NCBI GenBank assembly: GCA_900312665.1
Contig: ONZQ02000003.1
Location: 330,648-394,647 of the forward strand
Origin: Cephalotrichum gorgonifer
Lineage: Eukaryota; Ascomycota; Sordariomycetes; Microascales; Microascaceae
Reading direction: 5' to 3'
DNA length: 64,000 nt
Positions 1 to 9,848 of the stretch are shown in pieces. The stretch's first letter is position 1, and every line of letters starts with the position of its first letter. A model generated the notes under the pieces. It did no database searches, was not told the origin of the DNA, and saw only the letters and a list, made by a program, of their open reading frames with translations. A program made the translations under genes and the position numbers.

Positions 1-248
1 AATCATGTCAAGGTCGCTTTTTAGTTGCTGATCTTCCTCGCTGAGCTCCTCGCCGCCTATTACAAGCTGTTAGTTAGCAGGAACGGACCAAGGAGCGGCC
101 GCGAAGCCAGGCATCGGATCCCACCATCTTCTTGTTCGCCCTCCTTCTTTCCGTTGATAACAGGCTTTTCCTCCTCGGCGCCCTCGGAAGCCTTGCCCTT
201 GCCCTTATCCTCAGGCGTGGGCGTAGTCATATCGGTGTCTTGCGCCAT
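1..248 (-). CDS. RPN1: 26S proteasome regulatory subunit Rpn1, N-terminal part (cut by window edge)
   Basis: Rpn1 is the large base subunit of the 19S regulatory particle that docks ubiquitin-like shuttle factors and Ubp6. Only the first two exons lie here: exon 1 at 248-125 and exon 2 from 56 to the window start, separated by an intron 124-57 (GTGGGA donor, TAATAG acceptor, CTAAC branch site just upstream). The start region is Lys/Glu/Gly-rich and disordered (DKGKGKASEG). The splice joins it in frame to GGEELSEEDQQLKSDLDMI, which matches the conserved opening of fungal Rpn1. The assignment rests on about 60 residues recognised from the family; PC repeats and the C-terminus are outside the window. 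The gene diverges from RIO2 across about 500 bp. Confidence 0.8.
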
Positions 249-753
249 GGTGAGGGAGGTTGGGAGGTAGCTGTGACAGGGAGGAGGTGACTGCGGAGGC
301 TAAAAATGAAGTCAATGGAGAGCCACGATGCTCGAGATGTCGGATCCAGCGGGATATGGGTGAGAGTGCAGTTGGTTCTGAAGCAGAACCTAGATAGGCC
401 GAAAAATTGTGTATGGGAGGCTGATGGGATAGCTAGCTTCCAAACAGAGTGAGCAGCTCTCCGTGGTGACGCGAGGCTTTGCCGCCTGGAACCTTCGCCT
501 TGTATGAAAGTGGATTAGGTCAGCAGCTATAACTATATCACGTGATACGATCCCCGGCTTTCGATCGAACGGCACGAGATTTGGCTTATCTTATCGGTCT
601 TGGCATTTACTATCTTATCGAAGTCTTGGTGGTGGGGCACAAAATTTAAGGGCGACCTTCTCGACCAAGTCAACCACGACCGACGAGCCAGTATCGCCAG
701 GTCTCTGTATCTTGTGTTCTCGTGTCTACTGTCGTCGCCAAGCAGCCGCCAAT
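249..753. promoter_or_regulatory. Shared divergent promoter region RPN1 / RIO2
   Basis: This 505 bp interval separates the start codons of two divergently transcribed essential genes, so it must hold both promoters. It contains a perfect 12-bp palindrome TATCACGTGATA at 536-547 with a CACGTG E-box core, and TTATCG blocks near 590-620. No coding potential is visible. Regulatory role is inferred from position and palindrome only. Confidence 0.55.
536..547. promoter_or_regulatory. Perfect 12-bp palindrome with CACGTG E-box core
   Basis: TATCACGTGATA is self-complementary over 12 bases. CACGTG is the core site of bHLH factors such as Cbf1-type proteins. It lies 288 bp from the RPN1 start and 207 bp from the RIO2 start. 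Binding is inferred, not shown. Confidence 0.5.
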
Positions 754-2116
754 ATGAAGCTCGATACCAAGGCTATGCGCCACCTCGCGGCAGAGGACTG
801 GCGAGTTCTCACGGCTGTTCGTCCACCACCTACCACCACACACAACCCCGCTCCCATCCAGATCCTGGCTACCTACACAAATGGTCACTAATACCTCTCT
901 TCTCCAGGTCGAGATGGGAAGCAAGAACCACGAGGTAGTTCCCACGCCCCTAATCGAAAGCCTCTCTCGTCTTCGGCATGGCGCAGGCGGCGTTCACAGG
1001 AGCATATCTGCCCTCGCGAAGGTCGGCCTCATTGCGCGGGTGAAAGGCGCCCGCTACGACGGATACCGCCTCACCTACGGCGGCATCGACTACCTCGCCC
1101 TCCACACGTACTCCCAGCGCAACGAAGTCTACAGCGTCGGCGAAAGGATAGGGGTCGGAAAGGAGAGCGATATCACGATCGTGGCGGACAACAAGGGGAC
1201 CCAGAAGGTGCTGAAGATCCACAGGCTGGGGCGGATATCGTTCCGGAGCGTCAAGTCGAACCGGGATTACCTCAGGAATAAGCAGGGCGGATCGTGGATG
1301 TACCTCTCCAAGCTGGCGGCCATGAAGGAGTTCGCCTTCATGAAAGCGTTGCACGCGGAGGGGTTCCCTGTGCCGGAACCCATCTCCCAGTCGCGCCACA
1401 CGGTGCTCATGTCTCTAATACAGGCGTTCCCTATGCGGCAGATTACCTCGGTGCCGGACCCGGCGTCGCTGTACGCCGACCTAATAGCTCTGCTGCTCCG
1501 ACTCGCCAAGCACGGTCTCATCCACGGCGACTACAACGAGTTCAACATCCTGATCAAGGAGGTCACGGTACGGGATGGGGAAGCGGATGCAGAGGAGATG
1601 GCCGGAAAAGACAGGCCTGTGAACAGCAAGATTCAAGAGGGAGAAAGCATCAAGCTTGTACCCATTGTTATCGACTTCCCGCAAATGGTGTCCATGGAGC
1701 ACAAGAACGCCGAGATGTACTTCGACCGCGACGTCGCCTGCATCAAGCGCTTCTTTGAGAGACGCTACCACTTCGTGCCCACGACCCCGGGGCCTTTCTT
1801 CAAGGATGCCCTGAAGCTTCTCGGGAAGGACGGCGCGACAAGGTTGGATGTGACGGCGCAAGCGTCTGGATTCTCGAAGAAGATGGCGAAGGATCTGGAG
1901 ACAGCGATCAGGGCGCAGATGGAGGCCAGAGGGGAGAATGGCGAAGAGGGCGATGGCGATGGCGATGACGATGACGAGGAATATGACGAGGAATATGACG
2001 AGGAGGGGTCAGAAGAGGACGACGATGAGGATGGTGTGGGGGGCCATATCATAATAGGGGGTGCGGAGTCTATATCCGAGGACATATCTGATCTGAAGAT
2101 TGAAGATGGGAAGTAA
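754..2116 (+). CDS. RIO2: Rio2 atypical serine kinase/ATPase, 40S ribosome maturation
   Basis: Rio2 binds pre-40S particles in the cytoplasm and uses ATP hydrolysis to drive late 18S rRNA and subunit maturation. Exon 1 is 754-816, the intron 817-907, exon 2 908-2116, giving 423 aa. The N-terminus (MKLDTKAMRHLAAEDWR) and winged-helix region 1-90 match the family. The catalytic loop HGDYNEFN is at about residues 227-234 (catalytic Asp about 229), and the metal-binding IDFPQ is at about 276-280, followed by the conserved YFDRDV. The tail from about residue 355 is a long Glu/Asp run, as is usual for fungal Rio2. An insertion of about 35 residues separates the two catalytic motifs. The start chosen is the only ATG that splices in frame to VEMGSKNHEVVPTP. 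The gene converges on the minus-strand lipid-kinase gene with 125 bp between stops. Confidence 0.95.
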
Positions 2117-2241
2117 GGGAATATCCAAAGCGAATAGAAAAGAACAAACAAACCGAAAAGAGAGCCGCCCAAGTCTCGCCGCGCAATTCATTATTGAAAG
2201 ACCCAGAAAACAATAGCCCAAGAAAAAAAATCGGCTCGCTC

Positions 2242-3570
2242 TCACTGAACGAGGACGCTAACCGGGGAATCCGCCTTCACCAAGCGGACTTTCCCCCCCT
2301 CCGGAATATCAACGATAATCCCGTCGATACAGACCTTCCTCCACCTCGGATCGCCCCCAACGATGGTGACCTCTAACTCCTCGATCTCCTCGTACCCCAC
2401 GTCCTCCATCTCCACGTGCTTGCCCCCGGCATACGCCGCCTTCATGATATCCATCGTCCTCTCCCCGCCCACGGCCCCGAAGTGAACGAGGCGCAGCTTC
2501 CCGTCCAGCGGCTCACTCCGCGGGGATATGGTGAAGGTCTTCTCCAGGCTCGAGACTAGGGACACGAGAATATACCCCACGCTGGAAACCTCGCCCCCGT
2601 CGGAGGGCTCCCCCGATACCCGGTGGAGGGGGCGGAAGACATCCGACCCCGGACCCCGGACGGAGACGACGACCTCGTAGGCGTGGCTCTCGCGCAGCAG
2701 CTCGGCGGCCACCATGCCGAATCGCGCGGCCCCGTGGGCGCGGTACTGCGGCGTGTCGCTCTCCCAGACGAGACTTGCGTGGAACCCGTGGCTGAATACC
2801 ACGGCGCCGAGAATGCCGTCCTCCAGCCCCTCCTCGCCCCACCCTTCCGGCCCCACGCCCGCACGGACGAGCTTCGCGCCGGGCGGGAACCGCGCGTTGA
2901 AAACGGGTAGGCCCGACGGCGTACCCCTCCAGAGGGTTCTCAGGCCCAGCACGAGGGGACTGGCGCCGGAGGCGTAGAGGGGCTTGTGTAGGGAGTGGAA
3001 TAGCGCGTTCCCCGTCCCGAAGGGGAGCGGGGCGACGACCGGGGCCGGGGCCGGGGAGTCCGAGTCCCGTCCGTTGAGGAGGTCCGAGATACCGCCGTCC
3101 CCGCTGAGGAGGATGACGGTCGGCTGCGCGTCCGAGGAGGCGGCGCCGAGGTGCGTCCGCGCGAACTCCTTGATGCTATCCTCGCTCTCGGTGACGAGCA
3201 TCCGGTACCCCTCCGGGGCCTCCCGCCCCTGTACGTCACCCAGGCCCTGGAGTAGCTCCAGGAGCGGCCGGACGACGGACGCCCACGCCGCTTCCGCTAA
3301 TCCCGCCCCCGACTTCACGGATATGACGGCGTGTACGGGCCGGGACGGGTGGAGGTGTGCTGGACACTCCTTCACCACGAGTCCCTCGAGGGCGGGTGGG
3401 ACACTGGCTATCTCGTGGAGGGAGAGGCGGTAAGGGTCATTCTTGTCCGACTCGTCTTCCACCAGGAAAGCGGCTAGATAGCCCTTGTTGTCCGCCGTCC
3501 TGTCGAGCACGAGGATGGTGTTCGTCTCCGTGGGCGCTGCCGCCGCTTCTTTCGGCTCGGCCGGAGCCAT
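2242..3570 (-). CDS. Diacylglycerol/sphingoid-base kinase-like protein
   Basis: This single-exon gene encodes 442 aa with a DAGK-type catalytic fold. The nucleotide-binding SGDGG motif is at residues 156-160 and the PFGTGNAL stretch at 183-190, both hallmarks of diacylglycerol and sphingosine (long-chain base) kinases. A C-terminal beta-sandwich-like half follows, with a Glu-rich VEMEDVGYEEIEELEV segment before a terminal IDGIIVDIPEGG motif. Family knowledge predicts ATP-dependent phosphorylation of a membrane lipid, but the substrate cannot be decided here. No signal peptide or transmembrane helix is obvious. The start MAPAEPKEAAAAP is the first ATG of the frame. It converges on RIO2. Alternatives are an LCB4-like kinase or an uncharacterised fungal DAGK paralogue. 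Confidence 0.8.
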   Translation of the reverse strand: MAPAEPKEAAAAPTETNTILVLDRTADNKGYLAAFLVEDESDKNDPYRLSLHEIASVPPALEGLVVKECPAHLHPSRPVHAVISVKSGAGLAEAAWASVVRPLLELLQGLGDVQGREAPEGYRMLVTESEDSIKEFARTHLGAASSDAQPTVILLSGDGGISDLLNGRDSDSPAPAPVVAPLPFGTGNALFHSLHKPLYASGASPLVLGLRTLWRGTPSGLPVFNARFPPGAKLVRAGVGPEGWGEEGLEDGILGAVVFSHGFHASLVWESDTPQYRAHGAARFGMVAAELLRESHAYEVVVSVRGPGSDVFRPLHRVSGEPSDGGEVSSVGYILVSLVSSLEKTFTISPRSEPLDGKLRLVHFGAVGGERTMDIMKAAYAGGKHVEMEDVGYEEIEELEVTIVGGDPRWRKVCIDGIIVDIPEGGKVRLVKADSPVSVLVQ

Positions 3571-4174
3571 TTCTGGCTAATACGGCAACGAATTACCACG
3601 CTCTTGTCGCAGCAAAAACTCCCCTCGGGAGGAGGGAGAAAATAAGAAAGAGGTGGATGTAAAATATACGAAAATGTGGCTCAAGTAAGAAGATATATGT
3701 ATAGCGATTCACAGAAAGAATCACGCACGCTGGCTGTGAAAGAGAATATGCGACGAATGTGTAAATATGTAAGAACGAGCGGGAGGGGAAATAGAAACAA
3801 TTAACACAGAATGCGTTCGTAACCTGTAAGCTTGGATGGAGCCTGGATTGCTACTTGAGCAACATAACATCCTATAGGCTCAAATAGATCCTGCTCGGAA
3901 CTTGGGTCCACTCTTGTGGGACTTGGAAAGTGACGCAATTCGGCTGGTGGGTGCAGCCAGTGCATGTCGTCCGCCGTAGCTTGACCGTCCCGTCCGCCGT
4001 CTTACACCCCAACTCTCCAGTCTGGGTCATAAACACAGGGCTCAATAGGGCACCTACTAAAATACCGGAAGATGTCTACACAGGTCTTGTTCGCCCCAAG
4101 GGGTTTCCTGCAAAATGAACTTGAAGGGCATATCTACTTCTTACACACGTACCAGATTTCCAGAGAAGCCACAA
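3571..4174. other. Intergenic region between lipid-kinase and TRM1 genes
   Basis: About 600 bp between the start of the lipid-kinase gene and the stop of TRM1, both on the minus strand. It must contain the kinase promoter and the TRM1 terminator. It is locally AT-richer around 3640-3850. I see no convincing gene, RNA or repeat. Confidence 0.6.
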
Positions 4175-6325
4175 TCAGTTCCCTCTCGCCCGTGACATAG
4201 GTCCCCAGTTCTCCCTCGGGTTGAGCTGATACCTCACCAGCCGCCTGTCCTTCTTCTCCTTCCCCAGCTTCTCTAGGTTCTCGTCGTACACCAGCGTCCT
4301 CCTGAGCTCCTCCCGCTTCGCCGCCGCCTCATCCACATATCTGTCATCCTCCGCCTTCGGGCTCTCCGCCTTCTCGTCCGCCCCCGAACCCCCATCCCCG
4401 CCCTTATCCCCGCTCGACCCCAGCCCCAGCATCCTCCACACGGGACTCCCCTTCTTGATATTCGCTTCCGTGACCGGCGCCCTCTGCTTCACCCACTCCC
4501 GCATCGCGAACACCACGTCCGCAAACGGCGCGTCCGTCTTGAGGCTGCCCGGCTTGCAGTGGCTCCTCGTGACGGCCCACCCCAGGTGCTTCAGCGCACC
4601 CCTGAACAGGTCCTCGCCCGGCGCCGACGCCCGGAATGAGCGCGCTAGCAGGCTCGTGGAGAAGTAGAAAGGCGCAGGGTCTACCCTCGCGGCCTCCTTA
4701 TCCTTCTCCGGCACGGGCAGCGTGTCCTCATCCTTGATCGCTATGACCTCCTCCAGCGCCGTCTGGAGCACCCCCTGGATGCGCGGTATCGTCCCGTATA
4801 CCTCCCGGTCGAGGTCAGATAGTCCGTCGAGGATGCGCTGCACGAAGGGCGGCGAGTGGATGTATCCGCCGTACATCGGGCCCGCGAGGTGCATCTTCGT
4901 CCCGCAATGGTCACAGAACACGTCGCACGCCGGCGCCTGCGCCATGATGTGCTTGTAGTGCGCGCCTCCCTTCTTCCCCTTCACCGGCTTTGCCCGCATC
5001 AGGTACTGCGTCTCCCACGCGCCGCAGCCCTGGTCGCAGTTGTACACCACCATCGTCTTCGCCGCGAGGAACTTTAGCGCCGCCTGCGACTTGCGCACCC
5101 GCACGAACACCCGGAGGTAGAAGTCCGCCGAGACGGAGAGCAGGGGCTCAATGGTAAGCCCGTGCCGCGACGCCGCGGACGCGATGGCGTGCAGTACGAG
5201 CCGCAGACCGGCCTCGTGGGAGTAGAAGCCCTTGACCGGGATGCCGCCGTAGAGTGCGTACGACTTCTCGCAGTAGCAGTGGCCCGCCCAAACGGCCGAG
5301 TCCGTGCAGGTGACGCTCAGCATCCCGCCCTCCTTGACGGACTGCACGGCAGCGTCGAAGAAGGGCGCCGCGGTACCGTAGGGGTCCAGGTCAATTACGT
5401 CGTACTTGAGAGACTGCGAAGGGTTTCCGTGCCTGTCACGCTTGGACAGATCTTCCGCTAGGCGACGGTACATGTGCGCGAGGGCGTCGTCGTGCGAGAC
5501 GGAAATCTTATCCTGGAGGCCATTGTGCTTCACGTTAAGCTTAATGGATTCGACGGCCGAGGCTGTAAGGTCGTTTGCTGTTATCGTGGCGGGGAGGGGG
5601 AGCTCGTGGGCGTAGCGGAGGGCGCGGAGGCCAGACGCCGAGAGCGCATCGAGGATGGAGAAGTTGGGCTTCTTGGGGGCGTCCTGCTTTTGCTCGGACT
5701 TAGATACGCTAGGCGCCTCTGGTACTGAAGTGTCTTCCGGGGTAGCATCTTCGGGTGCGTCTGTCTTTTCCACAGCCTGAGGGCTAGAATCATCGGTTGC
5801 CTTGATCGCCTTGGCCTCCTTCTCGCCATTGCCCGGCCCCTCCCTCTTCCTCTTCTTCCCAGTCTTCTCCTTCCCCGCTGACGCCTTCTCCTCCGCCCTC
5901 ACCTGCTGGAAGGCCTTGATCGCCAGCACCGAGAGGTCCCGGTTGAACTGCTGGATCGGGTTATAGAACACCTGCTGCGGGCCCTCCTTCCCCTTGCTGG
6001 GCGGGACTAATATCGACGCCAAGCCCTCTTTCACAATAGAGTATTCCTTCCCGTCATAGGTTACTGTGCTTTCCTTGGCAGTGTCACTTCCTTCGGTCTG
6101 TACGCCGGTAGCAGTGGGATCTAGGTCCATGGCGTTTCCCGCCTCGGGCTTCTCAGCCGAGTCCATCGCGGGGGATTTCGAGAAGCTTAGTTGACGTCGG
6201 TGGGGTATATATACACTAGACGGGGCGAATTGGATGCGCGGGAGGTTTCGGGAAATACGGCGAAAGGTTACACGCAGGTAACTTGTTGCTCTAAAGCTTG
6301 AATGAATCGAGGAGAGGATGCGCAT
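4175..6325 (-). CDS. TRM1: tRNA (guanine26-N2)-dimethyltransferase Trm1
   Basis: Trm1 makes N2,N2-dimethylguanosine at position 26 of cytosolic and mitochondrial tRNAs using S-adenosylmethionine. The gene is a single exon of 716 aa. Family landmarks are the VFYNPIQQFNRDLS block (about 119-132), the SAM-binding DALSASGLRALRYA segment (226-239), and DLDPYGTA (312-319). A Cys-rich insert follows (CDQGCGAW, then CDVFCDHCGTKM), and the C-terminus reads YQLNPRENWGPMSRARG. Residues about 140-220 are a low-complexity Lys/Glu/Pro insert within the catalytic domain. The first 50 residues are Arg/Ser-rich without acidic residues, like a mitochondrial presequence, and a second in-frame Met is at residue 54 (codon 6166-6164). 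This fits the two-start arrangement known for yeast TRM1. It lies upstream of, and on the same strand as, the lipid-kinase gene. Confidence 0.95.
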   Translation of the reverse strand: MRILSSIHSSFRATSYLRVTFRRISRNLPRIQFAPSSVYIPHRRQLSFSKSPAMDSAEKPEAGNAMDLDPTATGVQTEGSDTAKESTVTYDGKEYSIVKEGLASILVPPSKGKEGPQQVFYNPIQQFNRDLSVLAIKAFQQVRAEEKASAGKEKTGKKRKREGPGNGEKEAKAIKATDDSSPQAVEKTDAPEDATPEDTSVPEAPSVSKSEQKQDAPKKPNFSILDALSASGLRALRYAHELPLPATITANDLTASAVESIKLNVKHNGLQDKISVSHDDALAHMYRRLAEDLSKRDRHGNPSQSLKYDVIDLDPYGTAAPFFDAAVQSVKEGGMLSVTCTDSAVWAGHCYCEKSYALYGGIPVKGFYSHEAGLRLVLHAIASAASRHGLTIEPLLSVSADFYLRVFVRVRKSQAALKFLAAKTMVVYNCDQGCGAWETQYLMRAKPVKGKKGGAHYKHIMAQAPACDVFCDHCGTKMHLAGPMYGGYIHSPPFVQRILDGLSDLDREVYGTIPRIQGVLQTALEEVIAIKDEDTLPVPEKDKEAARVDPAPFYFSTSLLARSFRASAPGEDLFRGALKHLGWAVTRSHCKPGSLKTDAPFADVVFAMREWVKQRAPVTEANIKKGSPVWRMLGLGSSGDKGGDGGSGADEKAESPKAEDDRYVDEAAAKREELRRTLVYDENLEKLGKEKKDRRLVRYQLNPRENWGPMSRARGN

Positions 6326-6632
6326 GTCGGGGCGGGCGGAAAGAAAAAAAATGAGTGTCGTTTCGTTCTGGTGCTTTTTAGCTTAGAGCTTCATGAATAA
6401 TGCGCCAGTTTTTTTTAGGTGGGTTTGATGGAGCTAGATTGTCATGTGGCCGCAGGTGCCGCCACCCGCCAACCCACCCCTTTGGAAGCCATCTGGACTG
6501 CTTCTCTTATTCAAAACTTATGGGTATGAACTCGCCCACATTCAGGCTTCTATTACCCAAGCCGTAGTCCTATTTGTTATACATCTATTCCGTCATTACC
6601 CTCTTACATCGACCACGGGTACAGAGCTCGAC
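6326..6632. other. Short intergenic region, TRM1 promoter
   Basis: This 307 bp stretch lies between the TRM1 start and the stop of the RNA-binding gene on the same strand. It holds A/T homopolymer tracts at 6342-6420 just upstream of the TRM1 start. No gene is seen. Confidence 0.6.
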
Positions 6633-9101
6633 TCAGTTTCCCCACTCATGCTCGTCCGCAACCTCGTAATCCATCACTTCACCGTCCTCCTTCACCTCGC
6701 CTTCTTCCTCCTCTTCGTCTTCCTCCGCCTCTTTCTTGGCTTCCTCTGACTTCTCCTCCTTCCTTGGCTCAACGTCCATAGCCCTGCTGCCCTGCTCCGC
6801 CTTCGCGGAGGGTAGAAGACTTGCAGTACCGTTAGGAACCCATGTAACAACTAGCGTGTCTTCCTCCCCAGGTATTGTCTTCTCGTTGAGTCCGTTAAAG
6901 AAGGCCTCGGCCGTTTTTCGATCCTTGAAGGCTATGTGTGTGGTCGAAGGCGTAGATTCCACCGCCGTGAACTCGCCGATACCCTGTTCAAGTTAGCTCC
7001 TGCCCCAGACATGTCACATAGCTAAGTTACGTAGCTATGAAAGTGGGTGGACGGATACTTACGAGGAGATATTGCCTCAGCGCCTCGTCCTTTGCCGGCA
7101 CAGTGAAATCAGCCCCCGTAACCGCGACCCTCTTTGGCCTGTTGTCCAGCGAGTAGGCCGCGTACGCCTCATGCACATCCCCATAAGCGCTCCCGTAACC
7201 GCCGCCCCGGGAACCTCCCCTGAAGGCGCCCCGCCCCCTGCCTCTGGCCCCGCCTCTCCCACGGTATCCCCCCCTTGCCCACCCTTCCTCATGGCCAAGG
7301 GAAGCAGGGGCATTCGGATCCAATCCGAGAATCATAGCCTCCTCTTCTAGCTTCTTGAGCTGGGCGCGTAGCAGATCAGCCGTAGAACTCGGCGCCGCGC
7401 CGTCCGTCGTGCTCCCATTGCCTAGTCTCGCCTCGAGCTTCCTTTTCGCCTCGAGCTGTCTCGCTAGCAACTCCTGCTGCCGCTTATCCAACTCCTCCTT
7501 CTCTTTTAAGAGCGCCTCCCTTCTCTCTTTCTTCTCCTCGTAAATCTTCTGCGCCTCGGCTTGCTTCTGCAAGAACTCATCCATGTCTATCTCCGGGGTA
7601 TCGTTTTCGCTCGGCACACCCTCGAAACCATTAGCACCACTCACGGCCTTAGTGCCGGCTGGCGTCGCGCCATCAAGCTCCTCCTTGTACCAAAACACCT
7701 TGACGAATCGATTGTCAAAAATCACTTTCGGGGACCGGTAAGCCGCGTTAGCCCACTGGTGAGACTCGAACTTGACGATGGCGAGATGCTTATACGGCCG
7801 CATGGATACCTCCGATATCGGGCCGAACTGTGAGAAGAAATCGCGCACCAGCTCCTCAGAGAAGCTCTCCTCAGGGATATTCTCTACGACAATCGCATTT
7901 CGCTTAGAGCCCTTGACGGGGCCGTCGGCCGAGAACGGGGCCTTTGCGCGGCCCCGACCGCCGCGACGAGAGTCACCTCGTTGACGACGGTTTGAGCCAC
8001 GACTGGAGGTCATGGGGGGCGAAATATGAGGCGGTGGCGCGTGCAAAATGAAAGTGGGTTCGTTGGGATCGTACCCTAAAAGTTATTAGCAAATGTCTAG
8101 CATCGGGAGCACAGGATACTAGAAGCATACCGTCTTCTGCGCCAGTCCCAGCAGGAAGTTGTGGAGGCTGTATCGCACTCATATCGACGCTATGGTCGAA
8201 CTTGCAGGTTAGGCCCCGAGAGCAGTATCCTTTCGCGTCGAATTCCCAGCACCTCGGCTTCTTCTTCCGCATATAGGGGCCGCCAGCGCCCATATTCTGG
8301 CCAGGGTATAGACCGGGTAGGAACGGGAAGCTTTGCTGGGTCGCTGGGTCGAGGGTGGGAAACCCAGGGTAGACCGAGGAGGGCGAGAGCAGGGAGGGCG
8401 CGCCGGGATGGGCCATGGGAAAGGGCGTCAGGGTGGTATCCGGGGGAGCGTCTGCGCCGCCGTATCCCTGCCGCGGCTGCTTGAAACCTCGTCGAGAATC
8501 TGGCTGGGCAGTCGAGGAGCCCTGAGTCTCTGCGTCTAGACGGTCCTGATACGAGCGTTTCCTCGACCCATTCAGGGGAGACGTGGCGGGGTATTGCCCG
8601 AGGGTCGGAATTGAGGGAGCCTTGTTCGGCTGGTGGCCACCAAGGGGCTCAACAGGCTTCGACCGGGCGCTCGGGGGGAGGTACGATTCTTGCGCGAGGG
8701 CCTTGAATACATCGTCTATGAAGGCTGAGGACTCTACCAAGAAGGCCGCAAGTCAGATAGTTGATCAAGATGGGGGGTCGACACGACCAGGGACGAAGCT
8801 CTCAGGCCTCTCGGAAACAGCTTACCTTCCTCCTTCAGGAAGTCGCGAATCTCCTCCTGGCACAGCTGCCTAATAGAGTCCACATCTCCGTCGTGCTGAA
8901 GCAGCGCAAGGACATATTCGGCCAACACATCGGCGTCGGCATCGGAGCTACGCTAGCTGTCAGTACATCACCTCCCTACCCTTAGACACAGCCGGCAGTC
9001 TCCCTCGGATACTGTGGGGGCGCAACTAACGTATTCTCAAGGCGCTTCACAATCCACGCCTTCAACAAAGCCGTGTTTGCTTTGTCGTACAGCGGCGCCA
9101 T
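6633..9101 (-). CDS. RBM26/RBM27-type RNA-binding protein (PWI-like, CCCH zinc finger, RRM)
   Basis: Five exons: 9101-9031, 8947-8826, 8733-8131, 8075-7063 and 6983-6633, joined by introns with good GTAAGT/GTATGC donors; the product is 719 aa. Residues 1-75 (MAPLYDKANTALLKAWIV onward) form a PWI-like helical N-terminus. A CCCH zinc finger of C-x8-C-x5-C-x3-H type lies at about 226-245. An RRM is at about 324-395 (AIVVENIPEESF, HLAIVKFES). Then come a charged coiled coil at about 428-483, an RGG-rich stretch at about 530-560, and a partial second RRM-like segment before an acidic Glu/Asp tail. This order matches animal RBM26/27 and the fission-yeast relative in the nuclear RNA-surveillance MTREC network. 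A role in nuclear RNA turnover is therefore likely but inferred. It diverges from the Lon gene. Confidence 0.88.
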
Positions 9102-9848
9102 CTCTTACAGCCCAGCTCCTCCACGTCACGTCACGGTGTGGTAATGTATCGTGCTCGCAATAAAGGTGGCCTCGCAGATTTCTCACATGGGTGAATGGTG
9201 GAGGATTTCGGTTCGTCGGAGTATAGGGCGCTGCGCTGCGTAGTAGCAAAATATGCGACCGTATCGAATAATCGTATCGAATAATACGTTGCAAGTTTGG
9301 AGATTTATTCCTGAATAGCTCTTACACTCGATGTCAATATGCATGTGGGGAAGAATAAATTCCTGAGAGCTGATTCGGTAGAACACTGGCTATACCAGCA
9401 TGAATTGCTCAGACGCGGTCTTATAATCCGGTCGCGTTCAGAGGCCGTGCCCTGTAGCTTGGTGGATACTGTATACCTTCTATTTGTACTCCATAGACCA
9501 AGACAAGACTGGACTGGACCCTTGCTAGTCAGCTCGGCAGCTGATGATTTGAGTTATTCTGGTCCCAAGCTTGAGAGTGAAGCTGCTCCGTCATTTAGCC
9601 TCGGCTTCTCTATTAGACCACATCCCATTCCGAAGTCCGACAGTCATCGTGTCTACCACCTCCAAGAAGCACTCGTTCTCATTCGTTTCGCTGCCCAGTG
9701 TTTGTTCCTCTAACTCTATTTATACACTGCATATCTGTTTTTTGACTAAATCGTGTGTTATCTCCCCTTCGGACCCAACGCGACCCAACAACAGACCTCC
9801 TCGCTCGCGTGCTCCTCTGTGCCGATATCGCCGACAACATCGCATGAC
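9102..9848. other. Divergent intergenic region, RNA-binding gene / Lon
   Basis: About 750 bp between divergent start codons, holding both promoters. It contains a direct repeat CGTATCGAATAAT (copies starting near 9260 and 9273), and CT-rich pyrimidine tracts upstream of the Lon start. No further gene is recognised. Confidence 0.55.
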
